This document shows, in pieces, positions 1-7,369 of a stretch of DNA of 11,430 bases (positions are counted from its first letter, which is position 1; each line of letters opens with the position of its first letter). Source of the DNA: Bacteroidales bacterium (lineage in GTDB: Bacteria > Bacteroidota > Bacteroidia > Bacteroidales > UBA12481); NCBI GenBank assembly GCA_021160155.1, contig JAGHDB010000235.1, positions 1-11,430 on the forward strand, written 5' to 3'. The translations under genes were made by a program, and so were the position numbers. The notes below the pieces were generated by a model that searched no databases, was not told where the DNA came from, and was given only the letters and a program-made list of their open reading frames with translations.

Positions 1-1217
1 ATCATACATTCACCGAATTGGTTAATTGGCTTTATGGAGCGGTCTCTTTTCAGTATCTGAAGGGCCGGCGTGTGGTAATCTTTGGTCATGACAGTATGGG
101 TATGGAGACAGCCCTTCAACATGTTATTCCAACCCGGAATACTTTTGGTTTGGAGATCACAAGACTGGATATGAAACTATTGGCTGATATGTTACAGAAA
201 AAAGCATACGATGCCGCTGAATTAAATACCTTAAGACATTGGATTGATACTCAATTCGGAGAGGTGGAGATCAAGAATGAGGATCAAAACGTACGCTTCA
301 ATCAAAGTTTGGCAATGTATCTGATAACCAGGGATCTGATGAAAGAGTTGGATGCGGTCGGGGGTGGTTTTATGTCGCAGCTTGAATGGGGATCTGATCG
401 GCGTGGACTACCATTGCCGGTTGCCGACGTAATGGAATCCCTGTTTAATTCTGACTTTGATCATCAGGGGCCCAAAACCGTTGTTCCGTTTGCTACTGAA
501 GCAGATGTTCAGGGATTATTGACCATGCTCTTCTTTACTTTTCTCAGCGGAGGGAATCCGCCTCTTTTTATGGATTTCAGAAAAGTATGGGAGCCCTGGG
601 AAATTCGTCAAAGGGTGGATGAGCTTAAATTAAAAATAGAGGGAGAATCGAGTTGGCTCATGAGAGGATTTGTGGATGGAAATAACAGTGGCTCTGCTTC
701 ATTTAACTGGGCCGGAAGACCGGGAGATAATCCGGATCAGTTTACCAAGAAAATTACTTTCCCGCAGGCAGATTCTCTCTATTTCCCCGGTCTGGGTAAT
801 TCAGTGACTTTTTTCTCTCCAGGAGGTATAGAAGGAATTGCCGGACGACTGGCTTACAGTGCACTTTCAGGAATGTTTTCTCTTATCTGGGATGAGGCTA
901 CAACCGTTGAACTTCCTGAACCGTTGGCACAAAAGGTTGCCGGCCTTTCTACTGCCGAATGGCCGCATACATTTATTACTCCACGGTATGCCTCAATGAA
1001 TGAATACAAGCATTATGCACCAGCCAATCACCTTCATATGACCTGGAACCTGCCGGTTTCACGGTTACAATACTGGATGGATCTGGCTAATGTGTTGTCA
1101 GTGACTCCCTGGTCTGCTAAACCTGCATTTGAAGAAGGGGTTGATCGGCCGATGCCATTGTTATTCCTGGTTAACGGGGGTGAAACCCAGGCAAAATTAA
1201 TGAGAAAAACCATATAA
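1..1217 (+). CDS. L-fucose/L-arabinose isomerase family protein, C-terminal part (5' end outside window)
   Basis: The reading frame is open to the left edge (first full codon at 3), so the start lies upstream; the TTG at 18 is only an internal codon. About 400 residues are visible, against roughly 590 for E. coli FucI, so some 190 N-terminal residues are missing. Three metal ligands known from FucI can be placed: Glu in ATEAD (codon 498), Asp in FMDFR (codon 573) and His in ANHLH (codon 1029). The VDGNNSGSA stretch matches the INSGSA loop of FucI. Family members interconvert aldose and ketose sugars (L-fucose/L-fuculose or L-arabinose/L-ribulose) with Mn2+ in the cytoplasm. Similarity to E. 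coli FucI looks low outside these motifs, so the substrate is open. It ends 12 bases before the next gene and is probably cotranscribed with it. Confidence 0.85.
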   Translation, partial: HTFTELVNWLYGAVSFQYLKGRRVVIFGHDSMGMETALQHVIPTRNTFGLEITRLDMKLLADMLQKKAYDAAELNTLRHWIDTQFGEVEIKNEDQNVRFNQSLAMYLITRDLMKELDAVGGGFMSQLEWGSDRRGLPLPVADVMESLFNSDFDHQGPKTVVPFATEADVQGLLTMLFFTFLSGGNPPLFMDFRKVWEPWEIRQRVDELKLKIEGESSWLMRGFVDGNNSGSASFNWAGRPGDNPDQFTKKITFPQADSLYFPGLGNSVTFFSPGGIEGIAGRLAYSALSGMFSLIWDEATTVELPEPLAQKVAGLSTAEWPHTFITPRYASMNEYKHYAPANHLHMTWNLPVSRLQYWMDLANVLSVTPWSAKPAFEEGVDRPMPLLFLVNGGETQAKLMRKTI

Positions 1218-1229
1218 TATCAGGCAGCT

Positions 1230-2162
1230 ATGATAAAGAGGTGGATGATAGTTGGATTGTTTTTTCTTTCCGGGGCAGGAGCGTTAATCGCCCAGAACAA
1301 ATCCGGATATCCGGATGTACCGGTTTTTAAACCTTACCTGGGTGTGCCCGGCAGAATTGTTAAATATAACAACTTTAATTATTTGATTATTCCGGATTCT
1401 TCAGGTGAACATACCCGGCAATCTACGGGGAATTACTGGGAGGTGAGTTATGTATATGATTCTCTGTTTCGCCAAAAAAAGAAATTTCGCGACTTTGCCA
1501 TCCAACAGATTAAAAAAAACCACGGTATTCTGTTTTTTCAGGATACCCTTCAATTGAATTTCGGTATCCGAAAACCCGGAGGAAACCTTTGGGGACGGTT
1601 TGTGTTTTTAAATGACCGGGTTTACCGGTTGCGTCTTATTAAAGAAACCGTTTTTATTAATCGACTGAAACTGGATACCCTTCAGGATGTGCGGTATGAT
1701 ATTGCCATTCCACCGGTTGATCTTCCGCAACGAATTAATTTTCTTCCCAATTCTGTTATAAAACGGGTAACCGAAAGTAAATACAATCATTATACTTTTA
1801 CCTATGATGTGAAGGATACCCTTTATACTCAGGTCGTCATGGGACCCTATTGGGATCTGAAGCTTCAGGTACAAAGACCGGACGGGAAAGTAGATAAAAA
1901 AGTATCCACCGTTGAAGTGCTCGAGAGCTATTATCGATCGGTTTTGAAAGCAGGCGGAAAGATCGTTAAAAGCCGGCCGAGAGAACTTGTATTTACCCTC
2001 CCGGTAAAGCAGTCGACCCTCTGGTGCAGGATTATGTCATCTATTGACGGAACCTACTTTATGAAAGTGCTCATACAATCACCCGAAGACCAACTTCCGC
2101 TGAAAAAAAAGGTGTTGACCTATCGGGCGATGAGCGATAGCAGTAAAAGAGGGATCAGGTAG
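1230..2162 (+). CDS. Secreted protein of unknown function with two tandem copies of an OmpA-associated-type domain
   Basis: The 310-aa product starts with a clear signal peptide (Lys/Arg at 3-4, hydrophobic core 6-20, likely cut after LIA at 21), so it is exported, probably to the periplasm. Two segments, about 28-146 and 172-291, follow the same order: a GxxGxVxxY or PNSVIKRV opening, a Tyr/Phe-rich strand, a Tyr-Trp pair (YWEV, YWDL), a helix ending in a Gly before a strand (KKNHGILFF, KAGGKIVKS), and a Trp-containing strand (LWGRF, LWCRI) followed by a Tyr-rich strand. The second copy resembles the domain often found in front of OmpA-like peptidoglycan-binding domains, but no OmpA domain is present. 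The last 20 residues are basic. The gene follows the isomerase by 12 bases. The function is unknown, and the domain similarity is from memory. Confidence 0.8.
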   Translation: MIKRWMIVGLFFLSGAGALIAQNKSGYPDVPVFKPYLGVPGRIVKYNNFNYLIIPDSSGEHTRQSTGNYWEVSYVYDSLFRQKKKFRDFAIQQIKKNHGILFFQDTLQLNFGIRKPGGNLWGRFVFLNDRVYRLRLIKETVFINRLKLDTLQDVRYDIAIPPVDLPQRINFLPNSVIKRVTESKYNHYTFTYDVKDTLYTQVVMGPYWDLKLQVQRPDGKVDKKVSTVEVLESYYRSVLKAGGKIVKSRPRELVFTLPVKQSTLWCRIMSSIDGTYFMKVLIQSPEDQLPLKKKVLTYRAMSDSSKRGIR

Positions 2163-2185
2163 TTTTTCCTTGTTTTATTATAAGA

Positions 2186-2212
2186 AAAAAATTCCGGATT
2201 CTGGAATTTTTT
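2186..2212 (+). terminator. AT-rich hairpin, probable intrinsic terminator of the isomerase unit
   Basis: A perfect 10-bp inverted repeat (AAAAAATTCC, 7-base loop, GGAATTTTTT) lies 24 bases after the stop of the 1230-2162 gene. The right arm ends in six T, which serve as both stem and U-tract, and the A-run on the left makes it usable in either direction. Only two G-C pairs close the loop, so its strength is uncertain. Confidence 0.55.
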
Positions 2213-2317
2213 GATTCATGAGATATTTTGTAACTATAAGATAATTAGAGAGATGGAATTGGTGCTTGCCAGGTGGTCTGTCTTTTGTTTCTCTCTGTTG
2301 AATTAAAAAACAGAGAC

Positions 2318-2548
2318 ATGACACATATGAACGGAAGAGTGATCGGTAAAAGAAACAAGTATGGTTTACTTGGGCAAAAGAAATATTACATCCAGGTGCA
2401 GTTCGATCGCAGTTTCAGCCGGGATGGGAAAGACCATTATGAGTACCAGGTAAAAGCTGATCTCTACAACCAGATTGTAATCGGTGCAGCGGTGAGAGGA
2501 GAGTTTGAGCAGGTACCCGAGGGGTTAAAGCCGGTCTATTTTTATTAA
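2318..2548 (+). CDS. Small hypothetical protein (76 aa)
   Basis: The frame is open from further upstream, but the sequence becomes protein-like only from the ATG at 2318; the ATG at 2327 is an alternative giving 73 aa. No strong ribosome binding site helps to decide, as is usual in Bacteroidota. The product is basic in its first third (GKRNKYGLLGQKK), then alternates in a beta pattern (YYIQVQFDRSF, YEYQVKADLY, VIGAAVRGEFEQV), which would suit a small beta-barrel or OB-like fold. It has no signal peptide or membrane segment, so it is probably cytoplasmic. It stands between two possible terminators and is likely its own transcription unit. I do not recognise the family. Confidence 0.6.
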   Translation: MTHMNGRVIGKRNKYGLLGQKKYYIQVQFDRSFSRDGKDHYEYQVKADLYNQIVIGAAVRGEFEQVPEGLKPVYFY

Positions 2549-2561
2549 ACATCAGTCGGTA

Positions 2562-2585
2562 GATTCCTTTCCGGAATCCGGTTTT
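2562..2585 (+). terminator. Weak hairpin with short T-run after the 76-aa gene
   Basis: GATTCC (2562-2567) pairs with GGAATC (2573-2578) across a 5-base loop, followed by CGGTTTT. It lies 14 bases after the stop codon. The stem is only 6 bp and the T-run only 4, so this is a tentative terminator. Confidence 0.25.
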
Positions 2586-2619
2586 CGAACTATTGGCCAT
2601 TCTTTTTTGCACAAACCTC

Positions 2620-2648
2620 TTGAAATTTAAAAATGTTGTCTATTTTTA
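2620..2648 (+). promoter_or_regulatory. Possible Bacteroidota-type promoter of the 2673-9661 block
   Basis: A TTG at 2620-2622 and TATTTTTA at 2641-2648 are 18 bases apart. The known Bacteroidota pattern is TTG or TTTG near -33 and TAnnTTTG near -7 with about 17-23 bases between; here the last base of the second box is A instead of G. The predicted start of transcription, around 2655, leaves a short leader before the ATG at 2673. The region is very AT-rich, so a chance match is possible. Confidence 0.35.
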
Positions 2649-2672
2649 AATAGATAAATATTAATTGCTTTT

Positions 2673-2951
2673 ATGGCCAGTCGAAAACATTTAAAAAAAG
2701 ATATCGATTACCTGGTTACCGGACTAATTGCAGATTGCTATCTTTGTATTCAGGAACGTCCGGATCAGGATTTGTCTGAAATTGAGGATATTATCAATAA
2801 TGCAGTTGACCTGAAAGAACAACTGCTGTTTCGGGTTAACCATGTAGATGAAGTACAAGGCTCTAACAGGCCACTCTATCGTACCATCAAACAAGACCTG
2901 CTTAACGGACTTCATGCATCATATGAGAAGTTGAGGGGCGTGATTGAGTAA
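2673..2951 (+). CDS. Conserved-type small helical hypothetical protein (92 aa)
   Basis: A 92-aa soluble protein with no signal peptide or membrane segment, predicted mostly helical: a basic start (RKHLKKDIDYL), a helix with two Cys (IADCYLCIQ), then longer acidic and basic helices. The general plan (basic N-terminus, D/E-I-D/N-Y, then a three- to four-helix bundle of about 90 residues) is like small uncharacterised proteins common in Bacteroidota, but I cannot name a family. Its ATG sits 25 bases after a possible promoter, and its stop is 11 bases before the large membrane protein, so it is probably the first gene of the block. A cytoplasmic partner of the cytoplasmic domains of the next product is a guess from order only. 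Confidence 0.7.
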   Translation: MASRKHLKKDIDYLVTGLIADCYLCIQERPDQDLSEIEDIINNAVDLKEQLLFRVNHVDEVQGSNRPLYRTIKQDLLNGLHASYEKLRGVIE

Positions 2952-2962
2952 ACCAGGATAAA

Positions 2963-5644
2963 ATGCTGTATTTAACTATCCGGCGATTTTTTTGCGGGGT
3001 TGTTTTGATCATAGCAGGGATTTTTCCTTTAACCGGTCAGCAACAAACTCAGGTTTTCCATTGGCTTGATACCAACGAAAAACTCCATAACGGTTTGTTG
3101 AAAGTGGAACTGATTGAGCAAACCAACCGGGTGGTATTTCAGGTAAAGTTCACGGTCACATGGTTTGATCTGAATAGTCAGCCACTCAAACACCAGGATC
3201 AGAAGCCCTATCTCTATCTGTCGAAATACGGATTATTTCTTTCTCCTCCAGAGACCTGTAAGTGCCTGACTTTTGAAGGTACCAATCAGGTTGAACTGGT
3301 TTTTCAGGATGAGGGTCAGCTTTTGATTTCATCAGCCAATACAAAAATGGATACACTGGTTCTAAAAACTGAAATGCATTATGCTTTATCCTATTCGGAT
3401 TACCAGAAGGGTAAATTAGAACCGGTCAGGTCCGATTCGGGCAGTACTTTTTCATTCTCATTTCCATTATATCCTCCTGAACCTGATACTAAAATTCAAA
3501 GAACCGATATTATTGCGAAACAAAATATTCCGCCGCTTTTAAATCCCGCAATAAAGGAGCAGTCAGAACAGATGATTCAACGCCTTGAAATCAGGAAGGC
3601 ACAATTAAATCGCTGGACACTGCCGCCTGAAGTTATTTCCTGGGGGAGCGAATTAGACAGCGTTCCGGTAATTACCAACCAGAGGCAGGCGGATTCTTTA
3701 TCCCCGTTGGTGAATGATGCCCTGTTTTCGCTTCAGCTTCAGATACAGGAAATCGATCAGTTTATCGGAGAGGTGGAAATGAGCCGTCAAAGATTGAATA
3801 AAGACAGCCTGGATGATGTGGATTACACCTCTTTCGAAGAGAGGTTGAATAAATTATGGGACGAATCAGGCCAGGAAAGAGCTAAATATTATCAATTTCA
3901 GCTGACCCTTTTAAAAGTACAAAAAGAAATCAATTCTCATAAAGGGCTACATTATACCGACAGCCTGTTGCAGGTGGCAAAGGCTCGCTTCATTCCTCTT
4001 TTTCGAAAACATATTGATTCGCTTAAGCGACTTGATAATATTTATCAGGTGGTTGCTGCTGATCTTTTGCCGTTTTTTACGGGTCCGCGAACAAAATGGC
4101 AGAATAATCCGGCATTGGATTCAATATCCGGGTTACATGAACGTATCCATATGCTGATGGATCAGTTAAAAGCAGAACATGATCAGGAATGGACAAACTA
4201 CCGCAGTTTTCTGGTTGGGATTGGCCGGGTCAATGAAGTGGAACAACTTCATGCAGACTTCAATGAAAATTATTACCGGATTAATCTGCTGGTCAAAGAA
4301 AACACAAAGAAGATCAGTGAACTACGTATTCCTCTTGAATCCCCGGGATGGTTAAAATCCGGTATTCCTATCTGGATCGGATCGGGTGTCATACTGCTGT
4401 TGCTGGTTATATTGATTGTACGGTATCAATTACGGGCGGGGAAACATGCCCGTGATACGGTTACTCAGGCTTTGGGGCCGTTTGCAATTAAATCGGGTAA
4501 TAACGGTGGCCAAGGGCATTATGCACTGGATCCGGTTGCTTATGAAAATTATTATGAAATTTCGTTTGCCCAAAGAATGCCCGATGTGGTTATCGATAAA
4601 ATTCATTTTCATAATTCTGTAATAAAATCCATCTACCAGATAGTTCATGGGATATTAATGAAGAAAACCCCGTCTGAATTCGGAGGTTTCCTTTTTGGTA
4701 ATCAATACCGCCTGAGAAGTAACGGACATATTAAATATGAACTGTTGGTTGAGAAAGTGGTGCCTGCTTTGTCAATTCGTTTTGATAATGTTGATACGGC
4801 AACTCATGGAGCTGACCTGGTAGATGAACTGGATGAAGCCGTTCGCCAGAACAAAAAATTATTACTGTTGGGCTGGTACGCCTCTTCGATTGATGCAACT
4901 CTTGAAATGGAACCCCAGTTTCAGAAGATTCACCGGACTTTCTTTAGTGAGAAATGGCAAATAGCCCTGCTGATGAATCCCGGTACCGCTAATTTACAAT
5001 CGGCTCTCTTCATGAGAAGAAAAAGCGGATTTTTTGAATCATTTCCTGAACCCGGAGCCCTCCTGAATTGGGACGAACTTTATACGCATGTGATGCATCC
5101 TCGTGTGCATACCCCGGAAAAAGATCCTTTCAGTGATCTTCAGCTCAAAAAAGCATTGAAAATTCCACTGCACTCTGATTGGTGTGATTCAATAATTGAG
5201 ACTTTATGGTTTTTACCTGATATTTTACCTTCTATCATTAAAGATAATGAGATGCAGTTTGAACCGGGTGTCTCTTACCGGGTTACAGGGTTTTTATATG
5301 GCTCTGTAAGAGAATTCTCCCCTCCCGCAGCCAGAAGAAAGGGATATGAAGTAATAGTGACCCGGTTCGTTGAAGCAGTTAACGGGGGCTCCCCAAGAGA
5401 AATCCCGGGATACCATCTTTTAGGATGGTGGGGACAGGGTGCCAGGGAGATACAGGATTTTTTGAATGCTGCTTTAACCTATCATGAGCCACTTTTTACC
5501 GCTCCGTATCATTTCTTCTGCCTCTCAAACAGCCAAAACGGTGAATTGAGAATATTCAGCCGGAATCACCAAATGAGCTTAAATAGAAACCTGATCGATA
5601 CAGAAGAGCTGAATACCAATACCCTGTTGAAAGATAGCCAATGA
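2963..5644 (+). CDS. Membrane-anchored protein with periplasmic helical region and two degenerate JAMM/MPN-like domains
   Basis: The 893-aa product has a signal sequence (about 1-26, ending LTGQQQ), a beta-rich part (about 30-170), a long helical and coiled-coil-prone region (about 190-460), one membrane segment (468-486) followed by basic residues, and a C-terminal part predicted to be cytoplasmic. Residues 555-695 read like a JAB/MPN domain: Glu572 in EFGGFLFG at the usual acidic position, then LLLLGWY at 633-639 where the family has GWYHSHP. The HxH positions are Ala640 and Ser642, and the later Asp position is Phe653, so zinc binding should be lost. Residues 770-880 repeat the plan (TGFLYGS at 775, LLGWWGQG at 819) with even less left. 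An isopeptidase or deubiquitinase activity is therefore unlikely; a scaffold or binding role is more plausible. The fold call is from motif spacing and needs testing. Confidence 0.8.
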   Translation: MLYLTIRRFFCGVVLIIAGIFPLTGQQQTQVFHWLDTNEKLHNGLLKVELIEQTNRVVFQVKFTVTWFDLNSQPLKHQDQKPYLYLSKYGLFLSPPETCKCLTFEGTNQVELVFQDEGQLLISSANTKMDTLVLKTEMHYALSYSDYQKGKLEPVRSDSGSTFSFSFPLYPPEPDTKIQRTDIIAKQNIPPLLNPAIKEQSEQMIQRLEIRKAQLNRWTLPPEVISWGSELDSVPVITNQRQADSLSPLVNDALFSLQLQIQEIDQFIGEVEMSRQRLNKDSLDDVDYTSFEERLNKLWDESGQERAKYYQFQLTLLKVQKEINSHKGLHYTDSLLQVAKARFIPLFRKHIDSLKRLDNIYQVVAADLLPFFTGPRTKWQNNPALDSISGLHERIHMLMDQLKAEHDQEWTNYRSFLVGIGRVNEVEQLHADFNENYYRINLLVKENTKKISELRIPLESPGWLKSGIPIWIGSGVILLLLVILIVRYQLRAGKHARDTVTQALGPFAIKSGNNGGQGHYALDPVAYENYYEISFAQRMPDVVIDKIHFHNSVIKSIYQIVHGILMKKTPSEFGGFLFGNQYRLRSNGHIKYELLVEKVVPALSIRFDNVDTATHGADLVDELDEAVRQNKKLLLLGWYASSIDATLEMEPQFQKIHRTFFSEKWQIALLMNPGTANLQSALFMRRKSGFFESFPEPGALLNWDELYTHVMHPRVHTPEKDPFSDLQLKKALKIPLHSDWCDSIIETLWFLPDILPSIIKDNEMQFEPGVSYRVTGFLYGSVREFSPPAARRKGYEVIVTRFVEAVNGGSPREIPGYHLLGWWGQGAREIQDFLNAALTYHEPLFTAPYHFFCLSNSQNGELRIFSRNHQMSLNRNLIDTEELNTNTLLKDSQ

Positions 5645-5650
5645 TCAATT

Positions 5651-6961
5651 GTGCTTATTGATTCATCCTGCTTTCCCGGTTTCTTATTTTTGTCTTTTTA
5701 TGTACATTTATCGGTTGCAAAACCATTGGGTGTGATAAGAACTTGTTTGAGTATTTTTGTTATATGGCTTCTGTTTGTGCCTGTTTACAGTCACACTCCG
5801 GTTCCCATTTCAAGACACGACTCGTTAAAACAACCGGTCAGAGAACTCCTGAATCAATATGCTCAATTATCTAATCGATTGGATAATAAAAATCAGGAAA
5901 CTCAGATTCGTGAAATTTTAAAACTTTTTGCAAATCCGCGGGTTCAGGTGTTTAACGATCTGGAAACGGAACCTGCGTCAACCGAGCTCAGTGTGGTAGG
6001 GTACTTTGAAAAATTATTGCAGCTTTACCCTGAAGGATTAAAACACTCCTTTACCTGGAATACCTTACATCTAGGCAAACCGGTTTACGATTTCGGAGAG
6101 CGCTATACTGTTCGTGCAGAGGTGGTAAAGGTGCTTCAATCCATGCCAGATCAATCGATGCCTCCGAAGGTAATTAAGTTAGCATTTGATATCGGTTTTT
6201 ATCTGCGTGATGGAATTCCTGTGGATCTGAAAATTATGGAGATATCCCATTCTCTTTCCGGCGATCAGTGGATTCATTTCAGTGCCGCACCCATGATGAC
6301 CCGTTTCACAAACCGGCCGGTATCTGAAGATGAACGGATGACTCTTTTATGGGGCGTAGGTTATCAGTCCCAAATAGATTTTAATCAATTCTTTAGTGAA
6401 CAATGGGGAGTCTCAGCCGGCTTGGGTTATGGGAGTTATCAGGGAGGGGTGGTCTTAGACCATTTTGATGCTTTTTTGGGAATGGATCCTCATTTCACTG
6501 ATGTACATATAATTACACGCCTTCATTATTTGGCGTTGCCGGTCAGCCTGATCTTCCGTTCAAGTTGGAAAGGGAAATTCAACTTGTTGGCCGGGGTGGG
6601 TCTTTCAGGTAATATAAGGCTCTATGAAACAAATTATTCTTCAGCAAAATCAGATCCTGGTGGGAATATCTATGAGTTTGTCTACAGTGAATACGATTGG
6701 GTTAACCAATTATCCCGTATAGGACTTGACATTCATGCATCAGGAGGTGTGGGATATCAGATCGGAGCCCACTGGATGATCTCTCTGGAGATATCGGTAA
6801 ATCAGGGATTGTTTGGATTAGAGCACCAACGAGAACCGAACTATTCAAATTTAAAATATACCGGACAGTTTAATCCCCTTTTCGGTGAACCCGATTATAC
6901 TACACGCCTGTTTGGCTGGTCAACCGGGGTGGGGATCAGTTACCGGTTACTTAAAGATTAA
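5651..6961 (+). CDS. Outer-membrane beta-barrel protein with N-terminal NTF2-like domain
   Basis: The longest frame starts at a GTG at 5651, six bases after the previous stop (436 aa). A GTG at 5732 gives 409 aa starting MIRTCLSIFVIWLLF, a cleaner signal peptide ending near VYSHT, and I think it the likelier start. Using the long numbering, residues 50-205 form a soluble alpha/beta domain with an NTF2/SnoaL-like look (an LFANPRVQVFND helix-strand, a VGYFEKLLQLYP helix, then strands). Residues 231-436 are a porin-like barrel of alternating aromatic strands with many Gly (GVSAGLGYGSYQGG, LLAGVGLSGNIRLY, GVGYQIGAHW) and a final strand VGISYRLL. It should sit in the outer membrane with the front domain in the periplasm. 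It lies between an inner-membrane protein and two lipoproteins, and its ligand is unknown. Confidence 0.75.
   Translation: MLIDSSCFPGFLFLSFYVHLSVAKPLGVIRTCLSIFVIWLLFVPVYSHTPVPISRHDSLKQPVRELLNQYAQLSNRLDNKNQETQIREILKLFANPRVQVFNDLETEPASTELSVVGYFEKLLQLYPEGLKHSFTWNTLHLGKPVYDFGERYTVRAEVVKVLQSMPDQSMPPKVIKLAFDIGFYLRDGIPVDLKIMEISHSLSGDQWIHFSAAPMMTRFTNRPVSEDERMTLLWGVGYQSQIDFNQFFSEQWGVSAGLGYGSYQGGVVLDHFDAFLGMDPHFTDVHIITRLHYLALPVSLIFRSSWKGKFNLLAGVGLSGNIRLYETNYSSAKSDPGGNIYEFVYSEYDWVNQLSRIGLDIHASGGVGYQIGAHWMISLEISVNQGLFGLEHQREPNYSNLKYTGQFNPLFGEPDYTTRLFGWSTGVGISYRLLKD
5658..5692 (+). promoter_or_regulatory. Possible internal promoter before the beta-barrel gene
   Basis: TATTTTTG at 5685-5692 matches the Bacteroidota -7 box TAnnTTTG exactly. 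A TTG at 5658-5660 lies 24 bases upstream, slightly beyond the usual spacing. Transcription from here would fit a translation start at the GTG at 5732. An identical TATTTTTG at 5752-5759 inside the gene shows that chance matches occur. Confidence 0.25.
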
Positions 6962-6976
6962 ATATGAAAGAGTATT

Positions 6977-7345
6977 ATGCAAAGGATATCCGGTAAAATA
7001 ACGCTCTTGATTTTGCTTTGCCTGACAGCTGTCGGGGAAGGGTGTATTCGGATTGATACACCTCCGCAAATGAGTATAACTGTACTGGATGCTGAAGAAC
7101 AACCTGTGTCCGGTGCAGTGGTTGGCCTTTTCGATTCACGGGAAGCATGGAGTAACCGTGAATATCCCGTGCAGGTGTGGAAAGCAACCGATGTTTCTGG
7201 TGAAGTGATCTTTGCCAGTCTGAAAGAACAACTTTATTATATTTATGTCAGAAAAGATTTGGCAGACAATAGTGGGGATATGATCTCAACAACTAATAAA
7301 CTATTGGCAAACCAGCGTTATAAAGTAGTAATTCATATTTATTGA
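6977..7345 (+). CDS. Small probable lipoprotein with Ig-like/carboxypeptidase-regulatory-type fold
   Basis: The 122-aa product starts 15 bases after the barrel gene. Residues 1-22 are an export signal (Arg3, Lys7, hydrophobic 8-19) ending at Cys23 in GEGC, a loose lipobox because Glu is at -2. If Cys23 is lipidated, the protein is an outer-membrane lipoprotein; otherwise it is a periplasmic protein. The rest reads as one beta-sandwich: SITVLDAEEQPVSGAVVGLF is the standard opening of carboxypeptidase-regulatory and Cna-B-like domains, followed by a TDVSGEVIFASL turn-strand and a YYIYVRKD strand. Such domains are structural or adhesive and carry no catalytic residues. It probably works with the barrel protein upstream or the PKD lipoprotein downstream. 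Confidence 0.7.
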   Translation: MQRISGKITLLILLCLTAVGEGCIRIDTPPQMSITVLDAEEQPVSGAVVGLFDSREAWSNREYPVQVWKATDVSGEVIFASLKEQLYYIYVRKDLADNSGDMISTTNKLLANQRYKVVIHIY

Positions 7346-7369
7346 CCTGAAAGAAGGCACTTGCCGCAA

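Noticed and set aside
2253..2306. 17-codon upstream ORF (starts MELVLARW) with AGAGAG before it, ending 11 bases before the 76-aa gene
   Set aside because: It could be a leader peptide, but Shine-Dalgarno sites are little used in Bacteroidota, there is no attenuator hairpin after it, and the length is easily reached by chance.
4862..4990. Active JAMM metalloprotease
   Set aside because: The GWYHSHP-type motif reads GWYASSI, and the downstream Asp position is Phe, so no zinc site can be built from the usual ligands.
5752..5759. Second exact TATTTTTG box as promoter
   Set aside because: It lies inside the signal peptide coding region of the barrel gene under either start and has no TTG at a suitable distance upstream.
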